DNA from: Drechslerella dactyloides
Lineage: Eukaryota > Ascomycota > Orbiliomycetes > Orbiliales > Orbiliaceae
Assembly (NCBI GenBank): GCA_020064725.1
Contig: JAGTWJ010000001.1
Coordinates: 434,001-498,000, forward strand
Reading direction: 5' to 3'
DNA: 64,000 nucleotides
This document shows, piece after piece, positions 12,369 to 23,989 of this stretch. Made by a program: the position numbers and the translations under genes. Below the pieces are notes generated by a model that saw nothing but the letters and a program-made list of their open reading frames with translations, made no database searches and was not told where the DNA came from. Position 1 is the first letter of the stretch. Each line of letters opens with the position of its first letter.

Positions 12369-14342
12369 TTACTGCACTTTTTCCTCACGCCTCTTGAACT
12401 GGATGAACGGGCCCGTCGTGGCTGCCGTAAACTGATCTCGCGTCCTGAACTCCTTATACCCGCCCACGATCTCTGTCTCTCCGATATTCTCCTTCCCAGG
12501 CTCAGCCCGAAGATCGTACTTATACACCGTCCTCGCCAACGTCAACATCAACTCCATCATCGCCAGCGGACGCCCCACACAGCTCCTCGCCCCGGTCTGG
12601 AACGGCAACCACGCCGTCCGCGCGGCCGCCACTGCCTCTGCACCCGCAATCCGCTCGTCCCACCGGTCTGGATTGAAGACATGCGGGTTCGGGAAGTATT
12701 CTGGGTTATGGTGCGTAACGTACACTGGCACACCGGCATCCGTGCCCTTGGGCAGCCGGCGGCCCTCGACCACGTAGTCAGTTAGCGTTTCTCGCCACAG
12801 GATCCCGCCGATGGGGGACGACATGCGCAGCGCCTCGTCGATGACACATTTGAGGTACGTGCATGACGCCAGCTTTGCGCCGGGCCATATCTCGCTTTCC
12901 GATGCAAAAGTGGCGGTCAGCTCGCTGCGCAGCTTGTCGAGGATTGTGCTGTCGCGGCTGAGGTAGTAGAATGCACCGGAGAGTGAGGTAGACGTGGTGT
13001 CTGACCCTGCAATAATCATTACGCGGGCTTCGGCCCAGAGTTCTGTGTAGGTGAGGTGTGCGCCGGTCTCTGGGTCCTTCGCGTCGAGGATGTAGCTGAA
13101 GATGTCCTTGGTGGGCGTGCCCTTCGCGTTGACGATGTCCTCGCCGGCGGCACGGGCGGCTTCTTTGGCGCTGCGTTCCTTCGTCATGGCCTCGCTGAGA
13201 GTTAGGAAGTTCTTGATGTTGCGGATATCGGTCAGGTTGAGCAGCAGGAGGCGGAAGAGGTTGCGGATTTTGAAGAAGAACTCGTTGCTGCCAAAGATGG
13301 GGAGCTGGTGGAAGATGCCGACGCTGCGGCCGGCGGAGAGAATGGCGTCGATAACGTAGGAGAGGCCTTTGGGGTCTTCGAGGATCTGGAAGGGGCGGCC
13401 GAAGATGAGGGCTGCCATGACGTCGAAAGTGAGGCCGGCGCCTGGTGTACACTTTGGTCAGTAACAGCGTATCATAACTGATTGTAACGCAGGTACGGGA
13501 GGGGCTATACATACATAATTTGGACATGTCGTAGCCACGTCCCCATCCTTCGTTATCGGCATTCTGGATGAGGATGTCGGAAAATCTGTCGATACGCTCC
13601 TGGACAGCTGGCTCGTAGCTCTTCATGGCCGTCTCGCTGAACCCTTGTCCGATGATTCGCCGGCGGCGGCCATGGAACGTCTTGTCGATGGACGAGAAGA
13701 GGCTGGGAATTCCACCCCTGAGGAGTAGGGCACGGTAGCCTGCGGCCTTTTGGAGAGGCTTTGTGCTACTGTATATTTCTAGAGTCAACCCGTCGTATTA
13801 GCTTCAGAAGTGGACTGTCACGAACTATAGTCGACTAGATGTATATCATTATGATAGATATCTATGTTGCTGTGAAGGAGTGAATACCTTTGATTGCCTT
13901 GGCGGAGCCGAAGGAGACTCTGTTAGGTCCATATCGAACGGCGACGCCTATTCTCGGTATTAGTTATCTTGTACCACCCTGCCGTTGCACAATCTGACAT
14001 TCGTACCATATTTCTTGTGAAGTTCGTACAGGTGATAATGGTTGATTCCCTTGGAGGCCATGTAGCCACCATAGAAGTCCGTGAGCTTCGCTAGGAAGGG
14101 ACCTGGGATATCCGCAAGTGGGTGGAACCAAATTCTGTAGACGGCGACACCGATGAGCTATAGAATCATATTTTGCTTATTAGCATTGTCGACTACCTCA
14201 AAGGGAGAACTTTCACACAAACTCAACATTGTGTAACAGCTGGAATTCGGATGAGTATCCTTACCCATGTGATGCCAAGTCCCAATAGCGTTCCCAGCGC
14301 TGGCAGCATTTTGTCTCTGTCAAAGTTGATAGCTTGCAACAT
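12369..14342 (-). CDS. Cytochrome P450 monooxygenase
   Basis: Five exons, 14342-14265, 14157-14007, 13947-13888, 13778-13515 and 13441-12369, give 541 aa and every phase closes. The N-terminus has a hydrophobic anchor (LPALGTLLGLGITW joined to LIGVAVYRIWFHPL) followed by the proline hinge ADIPGPFLAK. The I-helix carries AGSDTTS, the K-helix ExxR is in DEALRMSSP, and the heme loop is FQTGARSCVGRPLA with the axial cysteine near residue 472. The arrangement is that of a microsomal fungal class II P450 that needs an NADPH-P450 reductase. An in-frame downstream ATG at 14309 would shorten the protein by 11 residues without losing the anchor. No terpene, polyketide or peptide synthase lies nearby, so the substrate cannot be inferred and cluster membership is not supported. 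A CATAAAAAG on the minus strand about 90 nt upstream could be its TATA element. Confidence 0.92.
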
Positions 14343-16686
14343 TTTGACGCTCTGCAGTGTTGTAGTTTCTGTGTAGGTGTTGGAGGAGGCTCAAAGTAGA
14401 TGCCAGTGAAAAGGCGGAGTCGACTTTTTATGAGATCGATCTAGGTCTGGGGGAGCTTAAGAAGAGATAAATGAATTTTGAGACCTCCAGATGCCTGATG
14501 CGTACATTCACGCTGGATGCCCGGCGGGAGGCCCTGTATTAATACGATTTAAAGCGCGGGCACACCCTTGCACAAGAGCACGCTGCGCCGAGGCATGGCA
14601 CCTGAATGCAAATGGAAGCGTCCATGCATGAACCACCACCTCCACCAACTGCGACTAATCTTTTTGATTCTGCTGACCTATAATTTCTTCCATTAGGCTG
14701 AAATGGCACACTATCTCCTGCTGGCTGCGCTGTGGGCTGAGCACAGGACCAATTCATAGCTTTGGGCACCGGAATGTTCCACTGGCCTCCGACTTGGGAG
14801 GTATGAGGCAAGGCTACCTATCAATCTATCCGCCGTCTCCTCCTGTAGACTTAATATACGATATCTCGCCAAGAGCGCAACATCAAGAATCACACTGGTA
14901 GGAATTTTACCCGTTTGGCGCAACTTTACGTTAATCGATACATCTGCGTTGTATGCATGCCAGATATCTAGATTCGTCGCGGCCTCGATGGACCGACCCG
15001 CGGTGACAGTGCAGTGGAACGGAACTGACGGCATGCGTATCGTAAAAACCATCCCTTGAAGACAGTCGACCCTACCCAAGGGACTACCCCTCCTGCTGTA
15101 CCTGTCCTGATACCTTCCATCTGGACATGCGGTTATCTCATCGTTTCAGCCAGCGCCACTACCAGCTTTAGCGATTTGGATGCTAGCGGCTTCTTTATCC
15201 CGCTACTGCTTCCTCCCTTGGCATAACCCTGTAGCTTCCGCTTCTGAGGTATGTAATGCAGCAGGCTGCAGGGCTGCAGGACGGAACACAGATTCGCGCG
15301 AATTCATTGGGATATCTTGGGACTGGTAGCTTTCTGGGTATATCCTTGCGAAGACGTTCCATAAGCTGACTGATGACGAAAAAGTTCTCGGGCCGATCAG
15401 TACAGCAGAACATGGAAGTGTCTTTGATAGGTGGACACGTAGGTTTGAAGGTATTGAAACTACAGCGCTGGTATGCTGCCTTCATTCCACGATTGATGCC
15501 TGGCCGGCTTCGACTTCGAGGCCGAGGCTGCTCGAGCGCTCGTGCGCGTGCGTTATCAATAAAATTAATTGCAGCATTCGCATTGACTCCTATAACTGAA
15601 TAATCCGTACGTCTCCGTTATAATTATAAGAGGACCTGATGTATATATCGAAACATCGATGCATCAAGAATCACAAGCTAATCCGCGAAATCGATATACA
15701 TGTATATATATGCCAAGGATGTTGATCTAATGGCTTTCGATCTAAAGTGTCGATAGTGCAGTTCTCAGCTTACGCCATGTCTCTGCTGATGCCCTAAATT
15801 TCTTAATACTCGAAGGATTGTCACTGCTACGCTCTCTCATCTCGCAAATTGAAAGTCGGGAATCCAAAATCAATCCTCTGCGGCTGAACAAGCCGAGAAC
15901 GCCAAGGCGATAGTCAACCGCAGTTGCAATTTGGTTTCAACGCACGATTTGCAGGCGGCGATAAATGCAATGGCATGCTGCAGCTGAGGCCTCCCAATTT
16001 GGGTACGCTTACCGGCCGATTGTGAAAGCAGCCAAGGTGGTTAATTAGGATCACGGTATCGTCTTATTGTCTCTGTCTTTTCGTGTCGCTTTCTCACAAG
16101 CGAATTTGCAATACGAGGATGGCTTATAAAATTGCTCTACTCAGTGAGCAAACGGACAAAGCAAGGCGCTTATTCATGACCGCGGAAACCTATTCGAGTG
16201 CCGTTGACAAGCCCCGGCGCAAGAAGCATATATGCATACTGATATCCGATAGTATCGGATGATGAGGTCAGCTTTTCGTAGTTGGGCTGTCGTATTATAA
16301 AAGCTATCAGGGTCCATGCGGTAATTATATAAGCCTACTAAACAATGTTATCAGGAATTTACTTATTTTATACATTTAAAACAATTTTTTATCTTGGATA
16401 TATCGATAAGCTGTTATGATAGCCCTGAAAGGCTGACCCTATTGCAAACTTGGAAAATTGAAGAATTTCGAGTCCCTGGATCAATGCAGCTGGAGACCGT
16501 GCGCCTATCTTTAGGGCAAGTCCGAACATGCGACGACCAACCCCGGGGGTAGGTTTATCCGGTAGACACTTACTGCCACATCACAATGTCACGGTCAGCA
16601 TCGTCATTGTTTAGACCACTCGCAGTACTGAAACCTGCGGCGTAAAGCAGGTGGATGTTCAAACTGACCTCCAATGACAGCTTACA
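14343..16686. other. Intergenic, 2.3 kb
   Basis: No convincing gene. Short minus-strand frames at 14711-15079 and 15195-15485 lack recognisable motifs and splice-compatible extensions. The left end is the P450 promoter; the rest includes AT-rich segments around 16300-16420. Confidence 0.5.
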
Positions 16687-17058
16687 TCATATCAATCGGA
16701 ACATGTTATCCTTCACACCCCGGCGAAGCCCAACGAATTTACCGCCTTCCATCTCCACAGAACTTGCCCCTCCACCGTCAATATTGCCCATAGACGCTCT
16801 GAGTGCTTCATCCTCTTCTGCCACCGTCCGCTTCTTTGACTTGGTAGCGATGGTATCAGTTCCTGTATTGTCTTCCTTTCCTTTGAAAGGAAATGTTGAG
16901 GGCTCTGACGAATCACCCTGCGCGGGAGACGCGGATGCGTGTTTTAAGCGAATGTAACATGGCGGATGCGTCGGTTGAAGATTTGAAAATGCGAATGCAT
17001 ATCGATAGAAGGCGGTGCAATGCTGCGCGTTGAGTGGTTTTAGCCTTCTGGCTGTCAT
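16687..17058 (-). CDS. Small conserved fungal protein, predicted mitochondrial
   Basis: One uninterrupted 123-aa frame from ATG 17058. The first 40 residues are Arg-rich, Ser/Ala-containing and nearly free of acidic residues (MTARRLKPLNAQHCTAFYRY), as in a mitochondrial presequence. They are followed by a Lys/Glu-rich middle (TKSKKRTVAEEDEALRASM) and a compact C-terminus ending RRGVKDNMFRLI. I recall short fungal proteins with a very similar end (RGVKNNMFRYI), which supports a real conserved gene, but I know no function. A perfect CATGACGTCATG palindrome (CRE/ATF type) lies about 180 nt upstream at 17239-17250 and may be part of its promoter. Confidence 0.6.
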   Translation of the reverse strand: MTARRLKPLNAQHCTAFYRYAFAFSNLQPTHPPCYIRLKHASASPAQGDSSEPSTFPFKGKEDNTGTDTIATKSKKRTVAEEDEALRASMGNIDGGGASSVEMEGGKFVGLRRGVKDNMFRLI

Positions 17059-17238
17059 GCTTACATTTGTATCTGGTGCCGGGCTCGGTGTAGACTAGAT
17101 GGAGATTTGTGGCGGCGTCCAGGCCAGGTACGCTTCAGTAATACGGAGACAAGCTTCGGGAAGCCGAATAATGTTGTACACACTCTCAGAATTTTATGAG
17201 GTTAGCGGGAAATCACGATAACAAAATCAACGCAGAAG

Positions 17239-17250
17239 CATGACGTCATG
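17239..17250. promoter_or_regulatory. CRE/ATF-type palindrome
   Basis: CATGACGTCATG is a perfect 12-bp palindrome containing TGACGTCA, the known binding site of CREB/ATF bZIP factors such as fungal AtfA/Atf1. It lies about 180 nt upstream of the 17058 start. Function is inferred from sequence only. Confidence 0.4.
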
Positions 17251-18517
17251 ATTGGGATGCTGTCTGAATACTTACTTAGTTTTGTACAGCCATATTATTG
17301 CATATGCGCTGACATAATCACTGAAGGGGAAGAGATCTGTAACAAGCTCTACAAAGATGAATTCAATGTTTCATATTGCGGTTTTGGTATTTAAGACCCC
17401 GTCAATCTCCAGAATATATTATTGTCAAGAGCTTAAGAGTATATCTATAGAGCTGCTATAGAGGATATACTGCGAAATTTTAAGCGTGCATATTCAGTTG
17501 TAACCGCCATGCTCTCCGTAGTACGCGTACGCGTACGACATGCAATTGACACCCTATGAGTCTTGTGTAACACGAGTAATACGAAACCGAGGTACTGCAC
17601 TAGCTAGGTAAACAATGCAACTCGATCCTTTTCTCGCGGTATACTGCTTTATTGCGTGTGTACTTATGGCTCAAGTATGCGTAAATAACGTAATGGTATC
17701 AGGCTTGAGCCATGGGCTGAAACGCCTTATTCTATTATAGACTTATCGCATTTGGACCTATTCTAGCATTGATATAAAGTTAGCTAGGACTGAAACGAAA
17801 TCCACTACGCGACACGGACCAAGGACGGCCGTAGACGCATATATAGCCTCAGTGGCCAGCAGTTGAGCCTGAAAGACTGATTTATATTAATTCATTTACT
17901 ATTGTACTGCGCTCGTCGGCCAATATCGATCGACATCCCGGGCCAACATTAACCTTTTGTCCCTATATTGAGATGGGTCCTGCATTCTCGTTTTCTTAAA
18001 GTTCATACTTTTGCCATTTTCTTAGTCTGGATTTTCCGACAATTGCTCACTGATATCAAGCAAATCCGGAACAATTCCGTCCGAGTTCTGTGATACCTGG
18101 TATGCAAGTACGGGCATCATACAGGGGTCAACGGCGTGTTAACGGCTAAAGTCTCCGGGACGAGAAAATTCATTACCAGGTAACATTCACCGTGCAAGGG
18201 CTTGATTGGTTGGGTCGCCGGAGAATCGAAGGCTCGGAAACACCTTTGCCTGGGCTTTCAATGGATCTGCACACTATAGGGTGTGGCTTCCGCAATGGCC
18301 CACAATATCTGGGGTTAACTAGCGTTTCCCCACAGGCAGCTCGAAAAGCTTCACTTGGCAGCTTCGGCTCGAGTCTCGCTGATGACCCGGCGATTAGCGT
18401 TCTAGTCATGGTCACCTTTCGATGGAATTGGTATCTATTCGGGTCTAGAGCATGACGAAACTCGTTGTTAATACCTTCCCAGCAGAAAGTGACAGCCCTG
18501 GGCAATGCTATGTGACC

Positions 18518-18526
18518 ATATAAATA
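18518..18526 (+). promoter_or_regulatory. TATA box of the mannanase gene
   Basis: ATATAAATA lies 82-90 nt upstream of the mannanase ATG at 18608, a usual distance for highly expressed secreted fungal enzymes. Confidence 0.45.
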
Positions 18527-18607
18527 TTCCAATACTCCGCGATTTCACTGCTTGGAATTTCAGAGGATGTGGTTCCTTCTGATTTAACGCTTTTTAGAAA
18601 ACTCGAC

Positions 18608-20062
18608 ATGAAACTCCACAGAGCAGTATCTATTCTAGCGGCCATCCAAGTAGTCGCGGCCGCGGCCCTACCTGCTATCTCAGAACGCGCTCCCAATCAT
18701 GCTGCCTTCTGCAAGCCTGTCGGGCGGGTCTTCGAGATCGACGAGAAGGCCCAATATTTCATGGGAACGAACACGTATTGGATCGGCTTCCTGACGAACG
18801 ATGACGACGTTGATCTTGTCATGAAACATTTAAAACAGGTTTGGCACTACTATACTAAGATCGCGCTGCGAAAGCAAGTTTTAACGCGACAGTTGTGGGT
18901 AATAGTCTAAGATGAAGGTGCTTCGTGTTTGGGGATTCAACGATGTGAATGAGATTCCGCCGCCTGGGACTGTTTACTATCAGGCATTGGTTCCGGGATC
19001 GGAGCCATATATCAATTTGGGACCCGACGGTCTTCAGCGACTCGACGTTGTTGTCGACAAGGCCGTTCACTATGGGATCAAACTAATCATCCCTCTCATC
19101 AATAACTGGGTATGTAGGAGCAACTCATATGAAAAGCTCGCCTTTACTACTTCGGGAGACTTTCGAGGGAAGCTCGGAGTTCTAGCTGGTTTTCGACTGC
19201 AGCTGATGTATGTGCGATAGGGTGACTACGGCGGGATCAACGCATACTCTAACTACTTCGGCACTAATGCCACGAATTGGTACACTTCAGATGCAGCCCA
19301 GGCTCAGTACCGCAAATATATCAAGACTGTCGTCCGCCGGTACAAGCACTCAAACGCTATCTTTGCCTGGGAGCTAGGGAATGAACCTCGTTGCCACGGT
19401 TGCTCAACGGACATTATCTTCAACTGGGCCAAGTCTACTAGCGAGTATATCAAATCACTAGATAGTAGACATATGGTCACACTTGGAGATGAAGGTTGGC
19501 TTGTTAGTGGCGGGGACGGAGCTTACCCATATCAGGGCGTCGAGGGCGTCGATTTTGAGAGGAATCTAAGTATCGAGACCTTGGACTTCGGGACCTTCCA
19601 TCAGTGGCCTCATGCATGTGAGTAACATCATTGATCACGATTAGGGAGTATGAGCTAATGAGTCTTGATTCAGGGGGTATGCCGTACGAGTGGGGCTCTC
19701 AGTGGATTCTGGAGCACGATGCAATTGGCAAGAAGCTTGGGAAGCCGGTTGTGCTCGAGGAATACGGTAATATTTCGACGAATCACACAGCAACTAGACT
19801 CCCGTGGCTCGATACCGTTTATTATGATACTGGTGAGTGTTTCTTTCAAACTTGACTCTTCACGACATATTCTTCAGTGGACACGCATATCAATGCTGAT
19901 ATCAATGTAGAAATTGCTGGTGACATGTACTGGCAATACGCGGATTATATATCAACGGGCCCAACTCCAGATGATGGAAACGCGGTTTATTATGGAGCTC
20001 CCGATTATATCCCTCTGGTTATTGACCACGCAGCCGACATGGTCTCAAAGCCGGTTCCCTGA
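18608..20062 (+). CDS. Secreted GH5 endo-beta-1,4-mannanase
   Basis: Five exons give 380 aa: 18608-18838, 18906-19109, 19221-19617, 19674-19832 and 19911-20062. A signal peptide (MKLHRAVSILAAIQVVAAAA) is followed by a (beta/alpha)8 GH5_7-type domain. Family landmarks are FMGTNTYWIGFLT, SKMKVLRVWGFNDVN across intron 1, and WELGNEPR with acid/base Glu200. Then come FHQWPHAWGMPYEWGSQWI across intron 3 and KPVVLEEYG with the nucleophile at Glu306/307, most likely the second. The enzyme hydrolyses beta-1,4-mannosidic bonds in mannan and galactomannan outside the cell. Two choices need care: acceptor 18905 restores the usual spacing before KVLRVWGF, and acceptor 19910 was preferred over 19877 because it restores the family's W-to-GD spacing in the last exon. 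The alternative adds 11 residues. There is no carbohydrate-binding module. Confidence 0.9.
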
Positions 20063-21627
20063 TCATGATCTTGTTAAAATCAGACAATTCCGAGAAATGA
20101 ATCAAGATTAAGATCTCAGCATAACATGGCAGACATGTACGACAACTCTACTGTATTGAGGACATAATGGGGCAGCAATCCTTTGCGCTTCTGCCTCTGG
20201 CAAGGATACTCACCGCGTATATGCCTAACTGCGAGGAGAGGTTATAATAAACTCTTATAAAACATATCACGCCATAGAACGCCTCACAGCGGCGAGGCGA
20301 CATGGCGCCATAGTAAAAGCCTCGTAGGGGAAAGGCTCCATTATATTACATTACATTACAGCTTAGAGTTTTTATTTGATTTCCTTCTAGAACTTTTGTT
20401 ATAGATAGTAACCGTAACTATGTATAAATCGCCTTTCGTCCAGCTTCTGTATTACAAGATAATTCATAAAGACAAATATAGATATCTTGCAGTCGGTGTC
20501 TGTATATAGAAGAGTCACAGATATATATACGCCCAACCGCGAGATCTCTGTGTCTAATACGAACAAAGCATTCACCTAGTAGTATACAGTATAGCTTGGC
20601 ATTAGTGCTGCAGCAGAGCCCCTGAGTAGAAATAGTCGGGCAAAGACGATATTCCACCCGTCGACCTTTTGCATTTCTACATCTGGCAGCCATCCTACCT
20701 GTCTAGCAGGTCGGATTCCCGGTGCAGTATTGCAACGTGACTGGACCCTGTTGGAGCCCCTGCGTTGTTTATATTCTATCACACCCCAGCTGTGTAACGC
20801 GGCGACCCCCAACTCGACGGATCCGACTATTCAAGCCGTCTGAAATCTATTGGCCATGTTGGCGCGGACCCTCGCCCAATTTTCGGCAACAATCGGCACG
20901 TAGGTTGACCAAACCAATACTCGCCGACGCAGATCGACGCAGAGTTATCGGCTGGATATACCCGCAAGCAACGCCTTCAGCTTGGATGGGCTTGGTATCG
21001 AAGTGAGAGTCAGTCCCATGCTCCAGGTCTGTGGTCCTTCTTTTCTCCGAACCCAGTTGAAAAAAAAAAATTGTTTTCCAGGAAGCGAGAACGAGGTATA
21101 AAGATCTACGAAAACCCGCTGACTCGAGACTTGTGATTTGCCGACATGCCGGTGCCGACCCACCGGGGGCGCCTTATCCGGTGGCGGGACAACCGCCACA
21201 TAGGTGTGCGCATCTGCATCTTCGCGCGGTCATGCTTTCAATTGGCCCAGCATCCGAGCCTGTATCTTTCAGGGAGGTTGGCTAAGCTTATAAGCGACTT
21301 GGATTCGGTCTAGGGACAGGAAGATGGCAACGGGCGATATCTCGTCGACAAATAATTCGCTTAAAAGACGGAACACGGGTTTGGAATGCATTAATGGGAG
21401 CACAAGGGCAGACCAGGCCCGGCCAGTAGCGTTGAGCTCAGTGCCACTTGTACTTGATGCCTTTGAAATGAGGTTTAAAATGGCGGTTGGATCTTGATAC
21501 CCCAACTGTCCAAGTGGGCGCTGGGTTCGAATTTTTTGCCAGACAGTACATCTTTAGAAACAGTGATCTCAGTGTTCGAAAGCTGTGCCCGTTCACCCTG
21601 CGGCTTTTGACTCATGCTCACTCGAAT
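20063..21627. other. Intergenic, 1.6 kb
   Basis: Mannanase 3' flank followed by the MFS gene promoter. It includes a GC/AT-mixed patch around 20270-20330 with small inverted repeats (for example TGGCGCCA). No frame here looks coding. Confidence 0.5.
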
Positions 21628-23536
21628 ATGAGAGGCACCAGCGATGGACTTGAGAAAATCACAGGAACGACGGTAGTATTCCAGGACGACCAAGCGGAGG
21701 TCGTTCTGCACCCACCCCCTACAGACAGTCCAAATGATCCGTTGAACTGGAGCTGGAAAAGAAGGTACTGGAGCGCGCTGCTTGTGTGCTTCTACACCGG
21801 ACTTACTGCCGCAACTGCGAATAATGCGGGCTGCGCCTCTGATGGCGCCCGCGCTGAACTGGTAGGGTCATGCCTCTGATTCTTGGCACAGTACGATTTA
21901 GTCGTTCGCATAGAGATCGAAGCTGTTGAAGCAGAGTATGCTGATATTTGGCTGATGCTCCGCCACTGCGGTACAGGGGATTCCGTACGAAGTCTTCAAT
22001 GACTCTGCCGGCGTTCTCTTCGCTGGGATCGGGTATTTTGCACCTTTTATCGCCCCGCTGGCGACCCTCTACGGAAGGCGGATAGGGTACCTTGTCTCCA
22101 TGATCCTAGGCCTTATAGGATCGATCTGGTTTGCGCTCAGTATGACTGTCGGTGATACGATCGGAAACCAACTGTTTATTGGAATGTCAGAATCAGCTTC
22201 TCAGACGAATGTCCAGCTGTCACTGATCGATATATTCTACTCCCACCGCCTCGGAACCGCACTTTCCATTTACGTTCTGGCAACTTCAATTGGAACATTC
22301 CTCGGACCGCTGATTGGCGGGTATGTCGCGGGAGGGCCGCTGGGCTGGAGATGGGTCGCCTGGCTAGGCACTATCTTTTACGCGGTCTCTCTTGTCGTCT
22401 TCTACTTTGGGTTGGAGGAAACCTATTTTGACCGTGAGGGATACTTACGCTTGTGGAACTCGTGGAACCATGCGGTTGACACTCCTGGTGTCCCTGTAAA
22501 CGTTGAGAGATCCGCGGATATTGGCATTAAAGGTGAAAAAACCGCCAGTAAGGTTGCTGAAAGGCCTGTTACGAGAACCCCCACGGGTGACATTTACCCG
22601 GAAAGGGTCACCACCCCGAACTGGAATTTTGGATCAGGACAGCTCATTCACGATGGCAAGGACCCGACGGCCCCGAAGAGCTACCGGGAACGCATTGCTC
22701 TGATTACACCAGCGAGCAACCTGAAAGGATGGGGAACAAAGCAATACTTTACACTCCTCATCCAAAGTTTCCGCGTGTTCACTTTCCCGGCTGTCATTTT
22801 CTCCGGCTTGCAGTGGGGCGCTCAAGACGCCTGGCTTACCTTCTACCTGACAACGGAAGACGAACTCTGGTCCAATGAGCCCTGGAACTATAGCAACTAC
22901 GGCGTGGCTCTGATGAACATCCCATGTCTTATCGGCGCGATCATCGGGTGTCTATACTCCGGTCCACTCAGTGACAAGTTCGTCTTGTGGATGGCAAAGA
23001 GGAATAAAGGCATCAAGGAGGCAGAGTTCCGTCTATATCTAGGTCTCATCAACTTGATCGTTTCACCAGCTGGGCTTTTGATCTTTGGTATCGGCAGTGC
23101 CCGTGGCTGGGCCTGGCAGCGGCCATATATTGGTCTGGGTCTCATCGGCTTTGGGTGGGGCTGCGCCGGAGACATCGCCATGTCATATCTAGTCGATTGC
23201 TATCCCGAGATGGTTATCGAGGGTATGGTTGGCGTAGCTATAATTAACAATTCTTTGGGCATGATCTTTACGTTCGTATGCAACGACTTTATCGACGCGG
23301 CGGGCACAGAGAACACCTACATTATCATCGGCGTTCTACAGTTCTTCTGCGTTGTATTGAGCATTCCACTAATCATTTGGGGCAAGGCAATTCGGAAGTG
23401 GACGACACCAAGTTATCGACGCTTCGTAAAGATTCGAGATGGTTTGAACCAAAACCCGGCCACATTGGCACGATCGATTAGAGCCACACTTTATGTAGTA
23501 GCGGCCCCAACACGCTTAAGCACTTTTTTGTCATAA
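21628..23536 (+). CDS. Major facilitator superfamily transporter, DHA1-like
   Basis: Two exons, 21628-21861 and 21977-23536, give 597 aa. The intron joins ...ARAEL to GIPYEVFNDSAG and restores the conserved loop after TM1. A cytosolic N-terminus ends in SPNDPLNWSWKRRYW, the NPxNWS-type lead-in to TM1 common in fungal drug/H+ antiporter-type MFS proteins. LATLYGRRIGYL fits motif A after TM2, and SIGTFLGPLIGGYV fits the motif C region in TM5. A long central cytosolic loop (about 250-340) is Lys/Thr/Pro-rich. About twelve hydrophobic segments are visible. It probably sits in the plasma membrane and moves a small molecule by proton coupling; the substrate cannot be told from sequence. It lies 1.6 kb downstream of the mannanase on the same strand, but MFS proteins of this kind are not specifically sugar carriers, so a joint role is not supported. 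Confidence 0.88.
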
Positions 23537-23724
23537 TTTTTGCGAGATCTCCAACTGCTTAGCTATAGCTATATACCTATGTACTTATTTAATATCAAAA
23601 GAGTTGACGACCAGCTCATATATTTTATCCAACACAAGCTTCTCACAAGAAATATGTATACTCACGTCTACTACATTAGCGCTCGAATCGTAGTGCCCTT
23701 GAATTTTTCCTGGGGTTCACGTCA

Positions 23725-23732
23725 TGACGTCA
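23725..23732. promoter_or_regulatory. CRE/ATF-type site TGACGTCA
   Basis: Perfect 8-bp palindrome about 260 nt upstream of the F-box-like gene ATG, directly next to a three-unit tandem repeat. This is the known consensus of fungal AtfA-type bZIP factors; the role here is inferred. Confidence 0.35.
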
Positions 23733-23768
23733 AAGTCGACAAATAAGTCGACAAGTAAGTCGACAAGT
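23733..23768. repeat. Three tandem 12-bp repeats
   Basis: The unit AAGTCGACAAGT is repeated three times; the first copy ends AAAT instead of AAGT. Each unit contains the GTCGAC palindrome. Spacing is slightly over one helical turn, so it could present a factor-binding site in phase. Confidence 0.7.
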
Positions 23769-23989
23769 AATATTCTCATAACGCAACATCACTAGTATTT
23801 ATGTGCCAGATACACCTGGCTTCGAGATCTGAACACAAAGAGCGCAAAGCCCTTCAAGGCTTGTAGAATTGCCCGTATAAGAGCCCTCGATTTCCAGATC
23901 CAGACTGTCAGCCAGAGTCATTTATTCTTTCTACGAAACATCAAACACAAAATTCGTTCTATCGACTTCTCGCCCCCGGAATCATCATT

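Larger units (their letters stand above)
17059..18607. other. Intergenic, divergent promoter region
   Basis: This lies between the small mitochondrial protein gene (-) and the mannanase gene (+). It is AT-rich between about 17290 and 18000. A CRE palindrome sits at 17239-17250 and a TATA box at 18518-18526. I see no gene. Confidence 0.55.
23537..23989. other. Intergenic with CRE site and 12-bp tandem repeat
   Basis: The gap between the MFS and F-box-like genes, probably the latter's promoter. It carries TGACGTCA at 23725-23732 and three tandem 12-bp units at 23733-23768. A GTATAAG near 23874 could be a TATA element. Confidence 0.55.

Noticed and set aside
12369..14342. P450 as part of a secondary-metabolite cluster
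   Set aside because: No backbone enzyme (PKS, NRPS, terpene cyclase) or tailoring partner in the neighbouring 15 kb.
21520..21540. GGGTTCGAATT resembling a tRNA B box
   Set aside because: Lacks the CC after the T loop and any A box at the right distance.
18608..23536. Mannanase plus MFS gene as a mannan-utilisation cluster
   Set aside because: The transporter is of DHA1 type rather than sugar type, and 1.6 kb separates the genes; no regulator or second glycosidase is near.
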